Below, in pieces: positions 8,891-18,235 of a stretch of 33,693 bases of DNA (its first letter is position 1; every line of letters begins with the position of its first letter). Under the pieces are notes generated by a model that was not told the DNA's origin, did not search any database, and worked only from the letters and a program-made list of their open reading frames with translations. The position numbers and the translations under genes were made by a program. The DNA is from JBCCSZ01 sp039199225. Its GTDB lineage: Bacteria; Bacteroidota; Bacteroidia; Chitinophagales; Saprospiraceae. Location: the NCBI GenBank assembly GCA_039199225.1, contig JBCCSZ010000044.1, positions 1 through 33,693 on the forward strand, written 5' to 3'.

Positions 8891-11419
8891 CTATAGCTTT
8901 GACAATTTACCAACTGCCACGGGTCGGCCAGATGCATCCTTGATGGCATAAAAATACAGACCAGCAGGCAGGCTGCCAAGCTCGACTTGCATGAGCTGTC
9001 CATCGTTGAGCATTTGCTGTTGGAACACGCCGCGCGCACGTAAGTCTAGCAGCTCGAATGTCCATTCCTGAGCAGTAGTGGGTTGTTGTATTGGATCGAT
9101 AGACAATTGGTAGGTAAAGGGGTTGGGGAATACCTTTGGGGCGGCCATGCTTGTCTCAATTTCCGAGGTATTCACCAGCAAGAGATTGTCAAACCAAACG
9201 ATCTTCTCTTGGTCCGAAGTGAAGGCAAAGACCTCTAAATCCCCATCGTCGTCGAGATCAAAAGCCACGCTACCCGCAGGATCGACCAGTTGGGTGGACA
9301 CCACAGGCCCCGGCTCAAAGTTTTCTTGCCCATCGTTCAACAACCAACCAATCTCATCGTCCATTTCAGAGGCATAAAGAACATCTAAATCCCCATCCAG
9401 ATCAACATCTGATACATCGATGGATACAGGCCGGTCGACCGTCGTACTGATGATTCGGACCGAGCTGAAATTGCCCTGCCCATCTTCGTTTTCAAACCAG
9501 ACGATGCGATCTTGGGACGGCGATACGGCAATGAGGTCCATATCCTGATCACCATCCAGATCGATGGCTTCCAGCAGTTTCACATTTTCCTCGGTAGATT
9601 GAATGTCGCGCGCAAAATCAAAATTGCCATTGGCATCCAGGTTTTTATACCAAAAAATCAAATCTTCATTGTCTGAAAAAGCAAAGACATCCTCTAGCTC
9701 ATCGCCATCCAAATCAGCCGCCCCAATGGCCGTGGGACCATCTATATTGATGGAGATGTTTCCTGGCAAAAACTCGAAACCATTCCCATCCACGTTGCGA
9801 TACCAGTCGATTCGGTCGATGTTTAGAAAAGCAACCAATACATCTGGCAGAGAATCACCGTTCAAATTGCCGTGGGTAACGCTTGTTGGAGCACCATTGC
9901 CTCCCCCTCCAACGACAAAGGATGAAAGGCTGTCACCATCATTGCGAAACCAAATCACAACATTGCGATTGGGAGCCGTTGCGAGAACGTCTACATCACC
10001 ATCCAAGTCCACATCGACTAGGTCGACAGGTAGGTCTCTATCTTTGCTACTCAGAATGGGAGCAGCAGGTGCTAGTGTTCCCTCCTCATTTTCATACCAC
10101 CACACTTTGGTTCCTGGCAACCTGCGGACGCCGTCTGTCCTGGGGTAACCAATGGTTACCAAATCCAAATCCTGATCGCCATCAAAATCTTGTTTCAGGA
10201 TGGAACTGACCCCAAAACTGGAATGGTGGATGCCTTTTTCTTGCAAAAATCCATCGCCAGTGGCTTTTCGCTCAAACCATACAATTTCCAACTTACTGGA
10301 ATAATAGGATACAACATCCAGCTGCCCATCCTGATTCAAGTCAACCACCGTCGAGGTACCAATGTCGGCATTGTCGGCCGACTCAATAGCCACAGAAGGC
10401 CCGAATGGATCGCTGCTCCTCGTATTCTCAATCCAAAAAAGGGGAACGTTCAGATCGCCGGATACGACGATGTCCGGATCATCATCCTGATCTAAATCCA
10501 CCATTTGAAATTCTATATTATCTGAAAAATTCCTCAGTATTCTACGCTCAGAGAATTCTCCCAGACCATTTTCATTTTCCCGCCAGAAGAGTACGTTAGG
10601 TGAGAAGGTCAATGCCACAATATCCAGGTCACCATCCACATCAACATCAGCCACATCCACAAATTCAACACCGTCAATTTCTGAATCGATGAGGACGGCA
10701 CTTCCAAAGTTGCCATCGCCATCCAGATTTTCGCTCCAGACCAATTCACGCGTCAAGCCCACTTCGTAGGCAACCAGGAGATCCAAATCGCCATCGCCAT
10801 CCAAGTCGGCCAGCCTAAAGTCTGATAATAATGTGTTTCTCTCCGGAAAAATCGCCTTTGCTCTGGCAAAGCTTTTTGTATCCTCCTCATATTCAAGCCA
10901 AAGGACGTCGTTGCCTAGGCTACTCATACCAATGATGTCCAAATCATTGTCGTCATCAATATCTGCCAGCTCCATAGAAACGAATTCTACACCATCGACC
11001 ACCTCAAAATTATCACTGCGAAAGTTTCCGCTTCCGTCTAAATTTTCATACCAGAAGGCCGCATACAACAATCCATCGACGTTGGTGTGAGCGGCCACGA
11101 TATCCAAATCGCCATCGCCGTCGATGTCTCCAAGATGTGCATCGGTGGTAGATAAAGAAATGTCCGACACAGGATGTATGTAAAATCGGCCATCTCTGTT
11201 TTCATGCCAGGCCAAGCCAGTGACAGCATCTCGGTCGAATGAGGCAGAGGAGGAAAGCAGGTCGATGTCGCCATCGCCATCAATGTCCCCATGGTCTATG
11301 TTCCCGATGGAGCGCATATTGGTTGGGGAAGAAGATAAGATTTGCTCTGAACCGAATTCGATTTGCCCAAATACAGGAAGGAAAGCCAGTACGAAAAGGA
11401 GGGTCAATACGTTTTTCAT
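8891..11419 (-). CDS. Secreted FG-GAP/VCBS repeat protein with T9SS C-terminal domain
   Basis: This is an 842-residue protein. A signal peptide (1-19, ending VFGQ) is followed by about 14 FG-GAP/VCBS-type units, each with an Asp-rich calcium loop such as DIDGDGDIDLL, ADLDGDGDLDLL or FDLDDDGDLEVF. Fourteen units would make two seven-blade beta-propellers. Residues from about 760 (PKVFPNPFTYQLSI) to 842 form a T9SS type A sorting domain with the conserved PNP motif and a GLYFYAIKD segment, so the protein is expected to cross the outer membrane by the type IX system and be anchored or released. A role in adhesion or ligand binding is likely for FG-GAP repeats in general, but the ligand cannot be told. 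A 12-bp hairpin lies upstream at 11478-11509. Confidence 0.9.
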   Translation of the reverse strand: MKNVLTLLFVLAFLPVFGQIEFGSEQILSSSPTNMRSIGNIDHGDIDGDGDIDLLSSSASFDRDAVTGLAWHENRDGRFYIHPVSDISLSTTDAHLGDIDGDGDLDIVAAHTNVDGLLYAAFWYENLDGSGNFRSDNFEVVDGVEFVSMELADIDDDNDLDIIGMSSLGNDVLWLEYEEDTKSFARAKAIFPERNTLLSDFRLADLDGDGDLDLLVAYEVGLTRELVWSENLDGDGNFGSAVLIDSEIDGVEFVDVADVDVDGDLDIVALTFSPNVLFWRENENGLGEFSERRILRNFSDNIEFQMVDLDQDDDPDIVVSGDLNVPLFWIENTRSSDPFGPSVAIESADNADIGTSTVVDLNQDGQLDVVSYYSSKLEIVWFERKATGDGFLQEKGIHHSSFGVSSILKQDFDGDQDLDLVTIGYPRTDGVRRLPGTKVWWYENEEGTLAPAAPILSSKDRDLPVDLVDVDLDGDVDVLATAPNRNVVIWFRNDGDSLSSFVVGGGGNGAPTSVTHGNLNGDSLPDVLVAFLNIDRIDWYRNVDGNGFEFLPGNISINIDGPTAIGAADLDGDELEDVFAFSDNEDLIFWYKNLDANGNFDFARDIQSTEENVKLLEAIDLDGDQDMDLIAVSPSQDRIVWFENEDGQGNFSSVRIISTTVDRPVSIDVSDVDLDGDLDVLYASEMDDEIGWLLNDGQENFEPGPVVSTQLVDPAGSVAFDLDDDGDLEVFAFTSDQEKIVWFDNLLLVNTSEIETSMAAPKVFPNPFTYQLSIDPIQQPTTAQEWTFELLDLRARGVFQQQMLNDGQLMQVELGSLPAGLYFYAIKDASGRPVAVGKLSKL

Positions 11420-11477
11420 AACCTATCTTTTGATTTTGAATGCATTAACGTTTAGTCGGTTGAACGCAACAACATCA

Positions 11478-11509
11478 GCTATGTTTTCCGGATATCGGGA
11501 AAACATAGC
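11478..11509. other. 12-bp perfect stem-loop in the cytochrome/FG-GAP intergenic region
   Basis: GCTATGTTTTCC (11478-11489) pairs perfectly with GGAAAACATAGC (11498-11509) across an 8-nt loop, GGATATCG. It lies 65-97 bp past the cytochrome c stop codon and about 60 bp before the FG-GAP start, both on the minus strand. There is no trailing T-run on the minus strand, so a classical terminator is uncertain; attenuation or a protein site is possible. Confidence 0.6.
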
Positions 11510-11573
11510 CTTATGAAAATTTCTAGACAGGTTTGAAGTATATATGCTTGCAGGAGGCTAAAAGCCAATTGTA

Positions 11574-12077
11574 TTACTCGCGTAATTCTTCCCGAATGTA
11601 CTGGGCAACTGCTACAATCTCGTGGTCTTTTAATACACCCTTGAAAGGTGTCATCAGACCCTTACCGTGGTAAATCTGGGCAACACTCTCCTCCATGCTG
11701 ATGACGGATTTAGACAAGTCTTTGGCTTGGTTGACCGCTAGTTTACCATCGTAGCCATGACAAGCGGCACAGTAGACCCTAAACTGTTTTTCGCCGTCGA
11801 CGCCTTCTACATCGCTATTGGATACAGAAGCAAGGATGGCCTTGGCCTTATCTATTTGCTCTGGTGGTAAGGGTTCAGATACGGGAGCCGCGTCGGTTGT
11901 TTCTTCCTCGGGGGCTGTGGTAGCTTTGGGTTTGGTTTTCTTTTCTTTCTTTTTCTTACCCTCCTTCACCTTCATAGTAGAAGATTTCTTAGTCTTTGGT
12001 TGATCACCACCGCAAGCCCAGCACAAACCAAGGCTGAGCGCCACCATGAATAACAGTACTTTTTTCATCTTTGCCAT
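11574..12077 (-). CDS. Class I cytochrome c domain lipoprotein
   Basis: This 167-residue protein has a short hydrophobic N-terminus ending in LCWAC-GG, which reads as a relaxed Bacteroidota lipobox. Residues 28-55 are a Lys-rich linker, followed by an acidic/proline stretch to about 72. The haem c site is CAACH (103-107), with Met142 (GLMTPF) as the likely axial ligand and a GxL-K-EI-AVAQYIRE ending typical of small electron-transfer cytochromes. It should sit tethered in the periplasm and carry electrons between respiratory or oxidase partners, none of which is encoded nearby. A second start, MKKVLL at 12068, has the better-spaced AAGGA and may be the real one. Confidence 0.85.
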   Translation of the reverse strand: MAKMKKVLLFMVALSLGLCWACGGDQPKTKKSSTMKVKEGKKKKEKKTKPKATTAPEEETTDAAPVSEPLPPEQIDKAKAILASVSNSDVEGVDGEKQFRVYCAACHGYDGKLAVNQAKDLSKSVISMEESVAQIYHGKGLMTPFKGVLKDHEIVAVAQYIREELRE

Positions 12078-12339
12078 TTCCTTTTGATAATGTCTGTAAC
12101 TATTCCTATTTCTGCCCTAAGTAATTTCAAATTATGGAATTATCCTAATTTTTTCTGCTTCCTGAAGAGGCTTTACAACTTTTTGACACATTTGACGTAT
12201 AGTATGGTAGACTTACGCAACAAAATTATAATCCAAAAGGTCATTTTCCTCGGAAATGGCCAATGCATTACACTCACCTTACTTGTCCTGTTTTCTTGCC
12301 TTCAACAAGTTATCTTTGTCGACAACAACAAATTTGCTC

Positions 12340-15300
12340 ATGGAACATATCTCTTCTATTGCAAGTTGCGGTTCATTCTTTAGAAAGCGTTTGAACCGAC
12401 TATTTGCTAGACAACTTACAGTTTCTATCAAAAGACTCCTTCGTCCCTTTTTTTTACCACAACTTGGGCTGTATACCATACTTTGCTTATTGACCTACGC
12501 GCCGTTGCAGGCTCAGCATCTGGAACAATTTACCTGGGACGAACTTCAAGCAGACACCCTTTACAACAGCTTATCGGAGGTTTATCAAATAGATGGTCAT
12601 TTCTACTGTATCGGCGAAATGAGCTGGAACAACTTCAGCACCATTCGCAAGCCCACCGTCAAGAAAGTCGATACCTTGGGGCGGGTCGTCTGGCAATTGG
12701 AAGAGCTTCGCATCGACCAAAAACCTGATGATTTTATTGGACACATCGATCATATCCACAAAAGCCCGGACGGGCTGTTGTATTTGTTCTTTCGGAGTGA
12801 ACGATTCAGCAGTTATGGCATTTGGCAAATCGACGACACCAACGGCGAAGTCCTCTACAACTACTATTTCGATCCGGCTTTAGATTATTCGAACAGCATC
12901 ATTTTCCCCTTTTCAGAGGATGTATTCTTGTTCTTCCATGAAAACAATCAGGATCAACACTTTGTAGCCCTTTTTGATGCCAAGCAAAGAAGCCTCCTGC
13001 AAAGCCACCAATTGTTCCAAGGCAGTACATATGACCTCAGCAGCAACATGGTCTATGATGGTGATTCGTCCTTCTATTTTGCAGCATCCGACAAAGTGTA
13101 CAAAGCCAGTATTTATGGCGATAGAGATACCATCTGGCAACAACAACTGCCCTCGGTCAGCGGTCTGACAGTCAAGCGACTGCAATACGATCGACAAAAC
13201 AATGCGCTATTTGCCTTTGGTGCCTATGATCGCGCCAGAAATGGCATTGCCGCCCGACTGCAGCCCGACACGGGTCAATTGCTGTGGCTGGCAAAAACCA
13301 CTGAAAATTTTCACGGCGTCAACTTCCAAGATGTTGCATTCACAGACAACGATCTGTTCGTCACCTGGCGACACCGGACGGTTGGAGGTGGCACGCCTGT
13401 CGGTGTATTGGCAACTCGAATCAATCGGGCGGATGGCACAAGTGTATGGGAACAAAATTACAGGTCCCACCCTACGAAGATCACCCATGAATCGGCCTTA
13501 GACATCCAGGTGGATGAAGAAGGCGTTTACCTCACGGGCTATTACCACAGCTCCAATTACGGTCCGGGCGACTGGAGCGTTTCCAAGCTGGATCGGGAGG
13601 ATGGCAGTATTCTATTTAGAACCTTGGTAACCGATAGCCCCCAGCGAGACTTGGAAAACCAAGGCATCGGCATTTTCCCTTATCGGGATAAAATCATTTG
13701 TCTGGGTCAAAAGGGAGAAGTAGATAATCCTTATCTTACCCATGATTACTTGGTGACAATGGATAAAACAAGTGGTGTGGTACAAGACGAAAAGATTCTT
13801 TCCCAACCATATCGCTACCCTTCCAAAACGGTTGGCTTTGCACAGATAGGCGAACAGCACGTCATGGGCTTACAACAAATTGGCGCCAAAGCCAGGTTCT
13901 TCCTCAACGATGAACAAGGCAACCTCCAATGGGACACCATCTTGCTAGCCCCCGGCAATCTGCCTTTTCAAGGCGATCTCCTCAAACCCATATCGGATTC
14001 ACTGGTTTTGGTGGGTGGCATTACGTGGCCTACCGTAGAGAGCTATCTACTTCAAGTGAAGCCCCAAAACTCGCCGCCCAACGTCTTCTTTGTCGTCTTC
14101 AATCCCTACACGAGAAAGTTTGTAGATCAAGGACAGTTCGATAAGTTCTACAATACGCCAATGGCTGGCGCCTTGCAAGACCCGCTGGGTTTGAAGAATG
14201 AATACTACTTTAGTTTTACCAACGAAGGCAGCAGATTGTACCACTACAAGGTGCAAACCGATCCAGTTGGCGATACGACCATCGTTGTTTCGTTTACTTC
14301 AACGGGCAGCATTTCAGCCCCCTTCCCCAATTTCAAGCTGAACAATCAACCACTGGTAGATACCAAAGGAGCTTATCTTTTGAGCCTGACAGAAGATCAG
14401 AAATGGGCAGGCTTACAAAAAAGGAGGCTGAGCCAAAAGGTCTACTACCCTGCCAACAATTGGAGCAATTTATACACGGGCCTGTACGACATCAACGATT
14501 CCCTCATTGTAGTCTGTGGTCGTTACGAACGCTTTGGCTATCCAATGATTTCCATCGTCAACCGCAACGACTTGGACAATTCTCAAGAGTACTTTTTTAC
14601 TTTCACTGAGGAGGGCTTCTCCAAAAAATCCGTTGCTGGCGAGGGCGATTCGATCTTGTATACCTTGGTCAGCGATACCAACCGCCTATTTGTCCACAAG
14701 TTTAATCTCAAGCAGCGAGAAAACGTCTGGATGAAAGAAATCAGTCTATCGAATCCCTATCTGAAGCAGATCATTGCCAGTGATATGGCCTTCAATAAGA
14801 CAGGAAATTACATCACCGTTGCTGGCTATATTCCCAATCCAGGAATGGATGGAAACACGATTTTTTTCGACATACTCACAACGGATGGGCGCATTTTAAG
14901 CCACAACGAGCGCAAAGGTGATTTCCCGGGCGACAACCAGTGCATCAGCTTGTTGGCACTGGAAGGGAGTTCTACGACTCTCTTAGGCGGGAGCTACCAC
15001 GAGGAAAATTACGCCAGCTCCGCCTTTGTTTTTTATCTAGATGCCGCTGACATTGACAAAACCATCAATGCAAAGGTCTTTCTCGACCTTGATGAAGATG
15101 GCATCCAAGGGGAAGACGAACCCAATATCGCCCTCGGCTCGTTTACCATTGACGATCGATACCAAGTCTATCCGGACAACAACGGAGAGGTGAATACCAG
15201 CGCTTCCCCAGGCGTCCACCGCATTGCATACCAAATCCCAGATGGCTGGCAGCTCAGTACAGATTCTTTCGCCTACCAGATCAACCCTTACCATCCCGAC

Positions 15301-16401
15301 AGCAGCGATACCAGGCTTTGTTTTGGGGTTTATCCGGATAGTTTGATCGACCAAGTGGAAGCATTTATAGCAGCAGAAACTTTTATTTGCAATGAGCTGA
15401 CACCTACATTTTTAAAGCTTAAAAACACGGGAACCAGCCTGCAGGATGTCCGCCTGGAACTGAATGCTGACCTGCGCTACATCTCTGCAGAAACGCCACC
15501 AGACTCGGTAGATGGCGAAAGCTTGTATTGGGATTTCGAGCAATTTTTGCCTGGACAATCGCTGCACAACAAGCTTTTGTTTCGAGCGCCGGATGCTTCC
15601 AGTCTGGGCGATACCTTGTCGATCCTTGCCACCGTTTATTTATTGGACCCAGCTAGCCAAATGCCCATCGATACTTTTTCTTTCCACTATCAGGAAATAC
15701 TCCTCTGCGCCTACGATCCCAACGACAAACAGGTCAGCCCGCTGGGACAGGGCGCCGATGGTCAGACGCTCTTTGGAGAAACTTTGTACTACACCATTCG
15801 CTTCCAAAACACCGGCAACTATCCGGCGAGGAACGTCCGCATCGTGGATACCTTGGACCAAAACCTAGACCTTTCGACCTTCGAATTCCTGCAGGCCAGC
15901 CACCCAATCACGGAAGTCAAGCAGCAAGAAGGTACACTGGAATTCATCTTTGAAAATATTTACCTCCCGGATTCTGTCAACAACGAGCCGGAAAGCCATG
16001 GCTTCGTCAGTTTCCGCATCCTTCCCAAAGAGGGACTCCCGGAAAGAACGACAATCCTCAACAGCGCATCGATCTACTTCGACCAAAACGATCCGATCCT
16101 GACCAATACCACTCAAAACCAATTGGTTTCTGCCTTCAACCTGATTTCGTCTACTGAACAAGTAAGCGAGATGCCCTTTGTCGTTTTTCCCAATCCCACC
16201 CAGCAAAATCTATTTGTACAATTTAAGGAATCGACAAACCAGGCGTTGAATTGGCAAGTACACGATTTGCTGGGCCGAAGTTGGCGCAGTGGTACGCTGG
16301 AAGTTGGCAAGCACCAGATTCAGCTGGACGGCCTACCAGATGGTGTTTACTTTCTGGACATCGATCAAAGGTGGCGTGTCAAGGTGCTGTTGCTTCGATA
16401 G
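12340..16401 (+). CDS. Large T9SS-secreted protein with DUF11-like domain
   Basis: This is a 1353-residue protein from the ATG at 12340; an upstream in-frame ATG at 12256 adds 28 residues. The basic N-terminus (FFRKRLNRLFARQ...SIKRLLR) leads into a hydrophobic segment ending PLQA-QH, a plausible signal cleavage site near residue 58. Residues 60-900 are rich in Trp/Asp beta-propeller-like repeats (for example W...LDREDGSILF) without a named family that I recognise. About 905-930 carries a DLDEDGIQGEDE calcium-loop-like segment. From about 1123 (CAYDPNDKQVSP) a conserved-repeat/DUF11-like beta-sandwich follows, with IRFQNTGNYPARNVRIVDTLD. From about 1279 (FVVFPNPTQQNLFV) a T9SS type A sorting domain ends the protein. 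It is likely a cell-surface or released protein; substrate unknown. Confidence 0.85.
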   Translation: MEHISSIASCGSFFRKRLNRLFARQLTVSIKRLLRPFFLPQLGLYTILCLLTYAPLQAQHLEQFTWDELQADTLYNSLSEVYQIDGHFYCIGEMSWNNFSTIRKPTVKKVDTLGRVVWQLEELRIDQKPDDFIGHIDHIHKSPDGLLYLFFRSERFSSYGIWQIDDTNGEVLYNYYFDPALDYSNSIIFPFSEDVFLFFHENNQDQHFVALFDAKQRSLLQSHQLFQGSTYDLSSNMVYDGDSSFYFAASDKVYKASIYGDRDTIWQQQLPSVSGLTVKRLQYDRQNNALFAFGAYDRARNGIAARLQPDTGQLLWLAKTTENFHGVNFQDVAFTDNDLFVTWRHRTVGGGTPVGVLATRINRADGTSVWEQNYRSHPTKITHESALDIQVDEEGVYLTGYYHSSNYGPGDWSVSKLDREDGSILFRTLVTDSPQRDLENQGIGIFPYRDKIICLGQKGEVDNPYLTHDYLVTMDKTSGVVQDEKILSQPYRYPSKTVGFAQIGEQHVMGLQQIGAKARFFLNDEQGNLQWDTILLAPGNLPFQGDLLKPISDSLVLVGGITWPTVESYLLQVKPQNSPPNVFFVVFNPYTRKFVDQGQFDKFYNTPMAGALQDPLGLKNEYYFSFTNEGSRLYHYKVQTDPVGDTTIVVSFTSTGSISAPFPNFKLNNQPLVDTKGAYLLSLTEDQKWAGLQKRRLSQKVYYPANNWSNLYTGLYDINDSLIVVCGRYERFGYPMISIVNRNDLDNSQEYFFTFTEEGFSKKSVAGEGDSILYTLVSDTNRLFVHKFNLKQRENVWMKEISLSNPYLKQIIASDMAFNKTGNYITVAGYIPNPGMDGNTIFFDILTTDGRILSHNERKGDFPGDNQCISLLALEGSSTTLLGGSYHEENYASSAFVFYLDAADIDKTINAKVFLDLDEDGIQGEDEPNIALGSFTIDDRYQVYPDNNGEVNTSASPGVHRIAYQIPDGWQLSTDSFAYQINPYHPDSSDTRLCFGVYPDSLIDQVEAFIAAETFICNELTPTFLKLKNTGTSLQDVRLELNADLRYISAETPPDSVDGESLYWDFEQFLPGQSLHNKLLFRAPDASSLGDTLSILATVYLLDPASQMPIDTFSFHYQEILLCAYDPNDKQVSPLGQGADGQTLFGETLYYTIRFQNTGNYPARNVRIVDTLDQNLDLSTFEFLQASHPITEVKQQEGTLEFIFENIYLPDSVNNEPESHGFVSFRILPKEGLPERTTILNSASIYFDQNDPILTNTTQNQLVSAFNLISSTEQVSEMPFVVFPNPTQQNLFVQFKESTNQALNWQVHDLLGRSWRSGTLEVGKHQIQLDGLPDGVYFLDIDQRWRVKVLLLR

Positions 16402-16410
16402 GTTGGCTGA

Positions 16411-17763
16411 CTAGCGGTACAGCAAACCTGCCTGCCTGGCCCAGCGGCGGATCAAAGCCGTCGCATGGCTGTCGGGAGCAGCATTTTGCTTGCCACGGGC
16501 TTGAACAATGACTCCCTGACGAGACACTTCGATGGTCACTAGGGGTTGACAGCTTAATAGGTCTATTTTTCGGAGCGACCAAATGGATGCCTCTCCCCTC
16601 CAACACTTAATGGCGTAGGTCCCAACGCAATGGCGCATCCGACGCCCTTCTTTCAACAACTCCCTGGCACTGGTCAGTTGCTCTATGCGGAAAATGCAAT
16701 CTTTGCCTTCCTCTTCGTAAGAGTCATAGGGCGCAGCCGCCCACTGGCGAGTAGACATCTTAGCGGCATTGGCCTGGCGAATCAATTCCAACTCGTCGTA
16801 CCATTGTCTGGCCCTACGACACAGAGATGCCAGCGTCCAGCCCTTGATGTTTAGGGTTTCATTTTCATCTCGAAGGTGTTGGAGGTAGCCCAGCAGACGG
16901 CTCATTTCCTCGATGCCTAGTCGGTGGCTGCAGCGGTCGAAAAAGTGGATTATGGGCTGTAGAAAATCCAAATCCTGAAATTGATCATTGAAATGATTTT
17001 TGAAGGCCGGAATCAGCGATACGTCTGCATCCAGCCCTTTGAAAATCGCAAACCAGGTTGCCGCCACCAAGTCCGATTCCCTGGGTGCCAAGACAAACCA
17101 ATGGGCCATTCGCTTGGAAAAGACAATGGGGCTGGATTTGATCTGGCGAATGTTTCTGCCTTCCGCCAGCTTTTGGACCAAGTGCCGATGTTGCTTTCTG
17201 TGCAATAGCGGACGAATGCCCCAAAACATAAAGTGCGGTAGGTATTGTACGAGTTGGGCCAGGTCGATTTGCGTCAAGGCTCGGTAGGGCTTTAGAAAAT
17301 CTTCTTTGAGCAAAAAAAGCAACAAATTGGGGTAGTTGTGAAACATCCATAAGATCAGCCAATCGAAAAGCTGCTCCGCCTCGGCCATCTCCAAAATTTG
17401 ATGCTCTTCCAGTTGAAAGCGCTCCGCTATTTGCCTCCAAAAATCACTTCGCTCCAAGTCTGCGAAAGCCATTTGAAGCAATATCCGACAGCTATTAGCT
17501 CCTCCTAGACCCACTTCCAAAAATAAATGTGTACACCACTCGTCCACCAACATTTGTCTATCAGCTAGTGGCCTAAAAGACGAGGCACAAAGCTGTAGTA
17601 GTTCGTCGACCAAACCGTCTTTGTCACCTTTGCTGCGACGAAAGAAAGCATACAAGCCGCGAAGGTCCTCTTTTAAAAATCGATTGACATCTGTCTGGAC
17701 GAGCGATCTCAGCGAAGACAGACGCTCCTCAAAGTAGTTGAAATCATTGATGTGGTTAAACAT
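16411..17763 (-). CDS. PcfJ-domain protein
   Basis: This is a 450-residue protein with no signal peptide or TM segment. The first 340 residues are mainly helical and Trp/Leu/Arg-rich. The last 100 match the PcfJ domain: ARELLKEGRRMRHCVGTYAIK, C-WRGEASIWSLR, PLVTIEVSRQGVIVQARGKQN and a C-terminal IRRWARQAGLLYR. PcfJ was named from enterococcal conjugative plasmids, but related proteins also occur on chromosomes; the function is not defined. The conserved His-Cys and Cys residues suggest metal or redox chemistry, but that is inference. It converges on the T9SS gene with 9 bp between stops and stands alone as a transcription unit. Confidence 0.8.
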   Translation of the reverse strand: MFNHINDFNYFEERLSSLRSLVQTDVNRFLKEDLRGLYAFFRRSKGDKDGLVDELLQLCASSFRPLADRQMLVDEWCTHLFLEVGLGGANSCRILLQMAFADLERSDFWRQIAERFQLEEHQILEMAEAEQLFDWLILWMFHNYPNLLLFLLKEDFLKPYRALTQIDLAQLVQYLPHFMFWGIRPLLHRKQHRHLVQKLAEGRNIRQIKSSPIVFSKRMAHWFVLAPRESDLVAATWFAIFKGLDADVSLIPAFKNHFNDQFQDLDFLQPIIHFFDRCSHRLGIEEMSRLLGYLQHLRDENETLNIKGWTLASLCRRARQWYDELELIRQANAAKMSTRQWAAAPYDSYEEEGKDCIFRIEQLTSARELLKEGRRMRHCVGTYAIKCWRGEASIWSLRKIDLLSCQPLVTIEVSRQGVIVQARGKQNAAPDSHATALIRRWARQAGLLYR

Positions 17764-18176
17764 GTCCGTTCATTATGGTACACCCCGAGCACAGCCAATG
17801 CACCTGCTACAGTTGCTGTAGACAATCCGAGTGTATACAAATAAATAAATGAGTTAGGTACTGTCCGAGGTAGCTAGAAGATCAGCCATTCATTTTCGGA
17901 CAGAAAAAGAGGAGATCAACAACTTCGGAACTGACCAAGAAAAAAAGTACTCATGTTCGTTCGATTTCTCATTGGAACAATTTTTTTCGAAAAAGAGCCT
18001 GCGATTTGTCGAGACTCAGTATCAATACCCCAAATGATTTTGGATAGTTCCAGCTTCTCTAAAAAATTTGGAGTATCTGCGAATTGCTCGGCAAAAAGAA
18101 AAATCCCAACATTAGGTAGAGCCACATGAATCATTCGGTATTTTTTATGCGTAGAACAAAAAATATCAACTTATCT
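17764..18176. other. Divergent intergenic region with dyad motif and Cys-rich micro-ORF
   Basis: This stretch separates the PcfJ gene from the DUF6686-like operon. It contains the CTGTCCG/CGGACAG inverted pair (17861-17867 and 17897-17903), whose right arm belongs to a 17-base match with the permease operator. It also holds a CTACAG-TTG-CTGTAG hairpin (17807-17821) and a plus-strand 25-codon ORF at 17775-17852 with five Cys (core CTCYSCC). A 72-codon minus-strand ORF (17916-18134) is present but has no supporting start signal or family. Confidence 0.45.
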
Positions 18177-18193
18177 ATATTTAGTCTAATTAA
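18177..18193 (+). promoter_or_regulatory. Imperfect palindromic operator overlapping a -7-like element
   Basis: The sequence ATATTTAGTCTAATTAA is centred on TTAGTCTAA and matches 14 of 17 positions of the perfect palindrome at 21640-21656. TATATTTA (18176-18183) within it resembles the Bacteroidota -7 element TAnnTTTG. An operator overlapping the promoter suggests repression. Transcription would start near 18190, about 45 nt before the ATG at 18236. Confidence 0.5.
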
Positions 18194-18235
18194 AATTACC
18201 CTATCTTGTATGCTAAATCTTTACAATCTGAAATT

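Noticed and set aside
8848..9039. N-terminal extension of the DUF1801 protein
   Set aside because: It overlaps the end of the FG-GAP/T9SS gene and has no DUF1801 similarity; the ATG at 8847 gives a complete domain.
17916..18134. 72-codon minus-strand open frame
   Set aside because: No family, no ribosome binding site and no neighbour support; it could be real, but cannot be supported.
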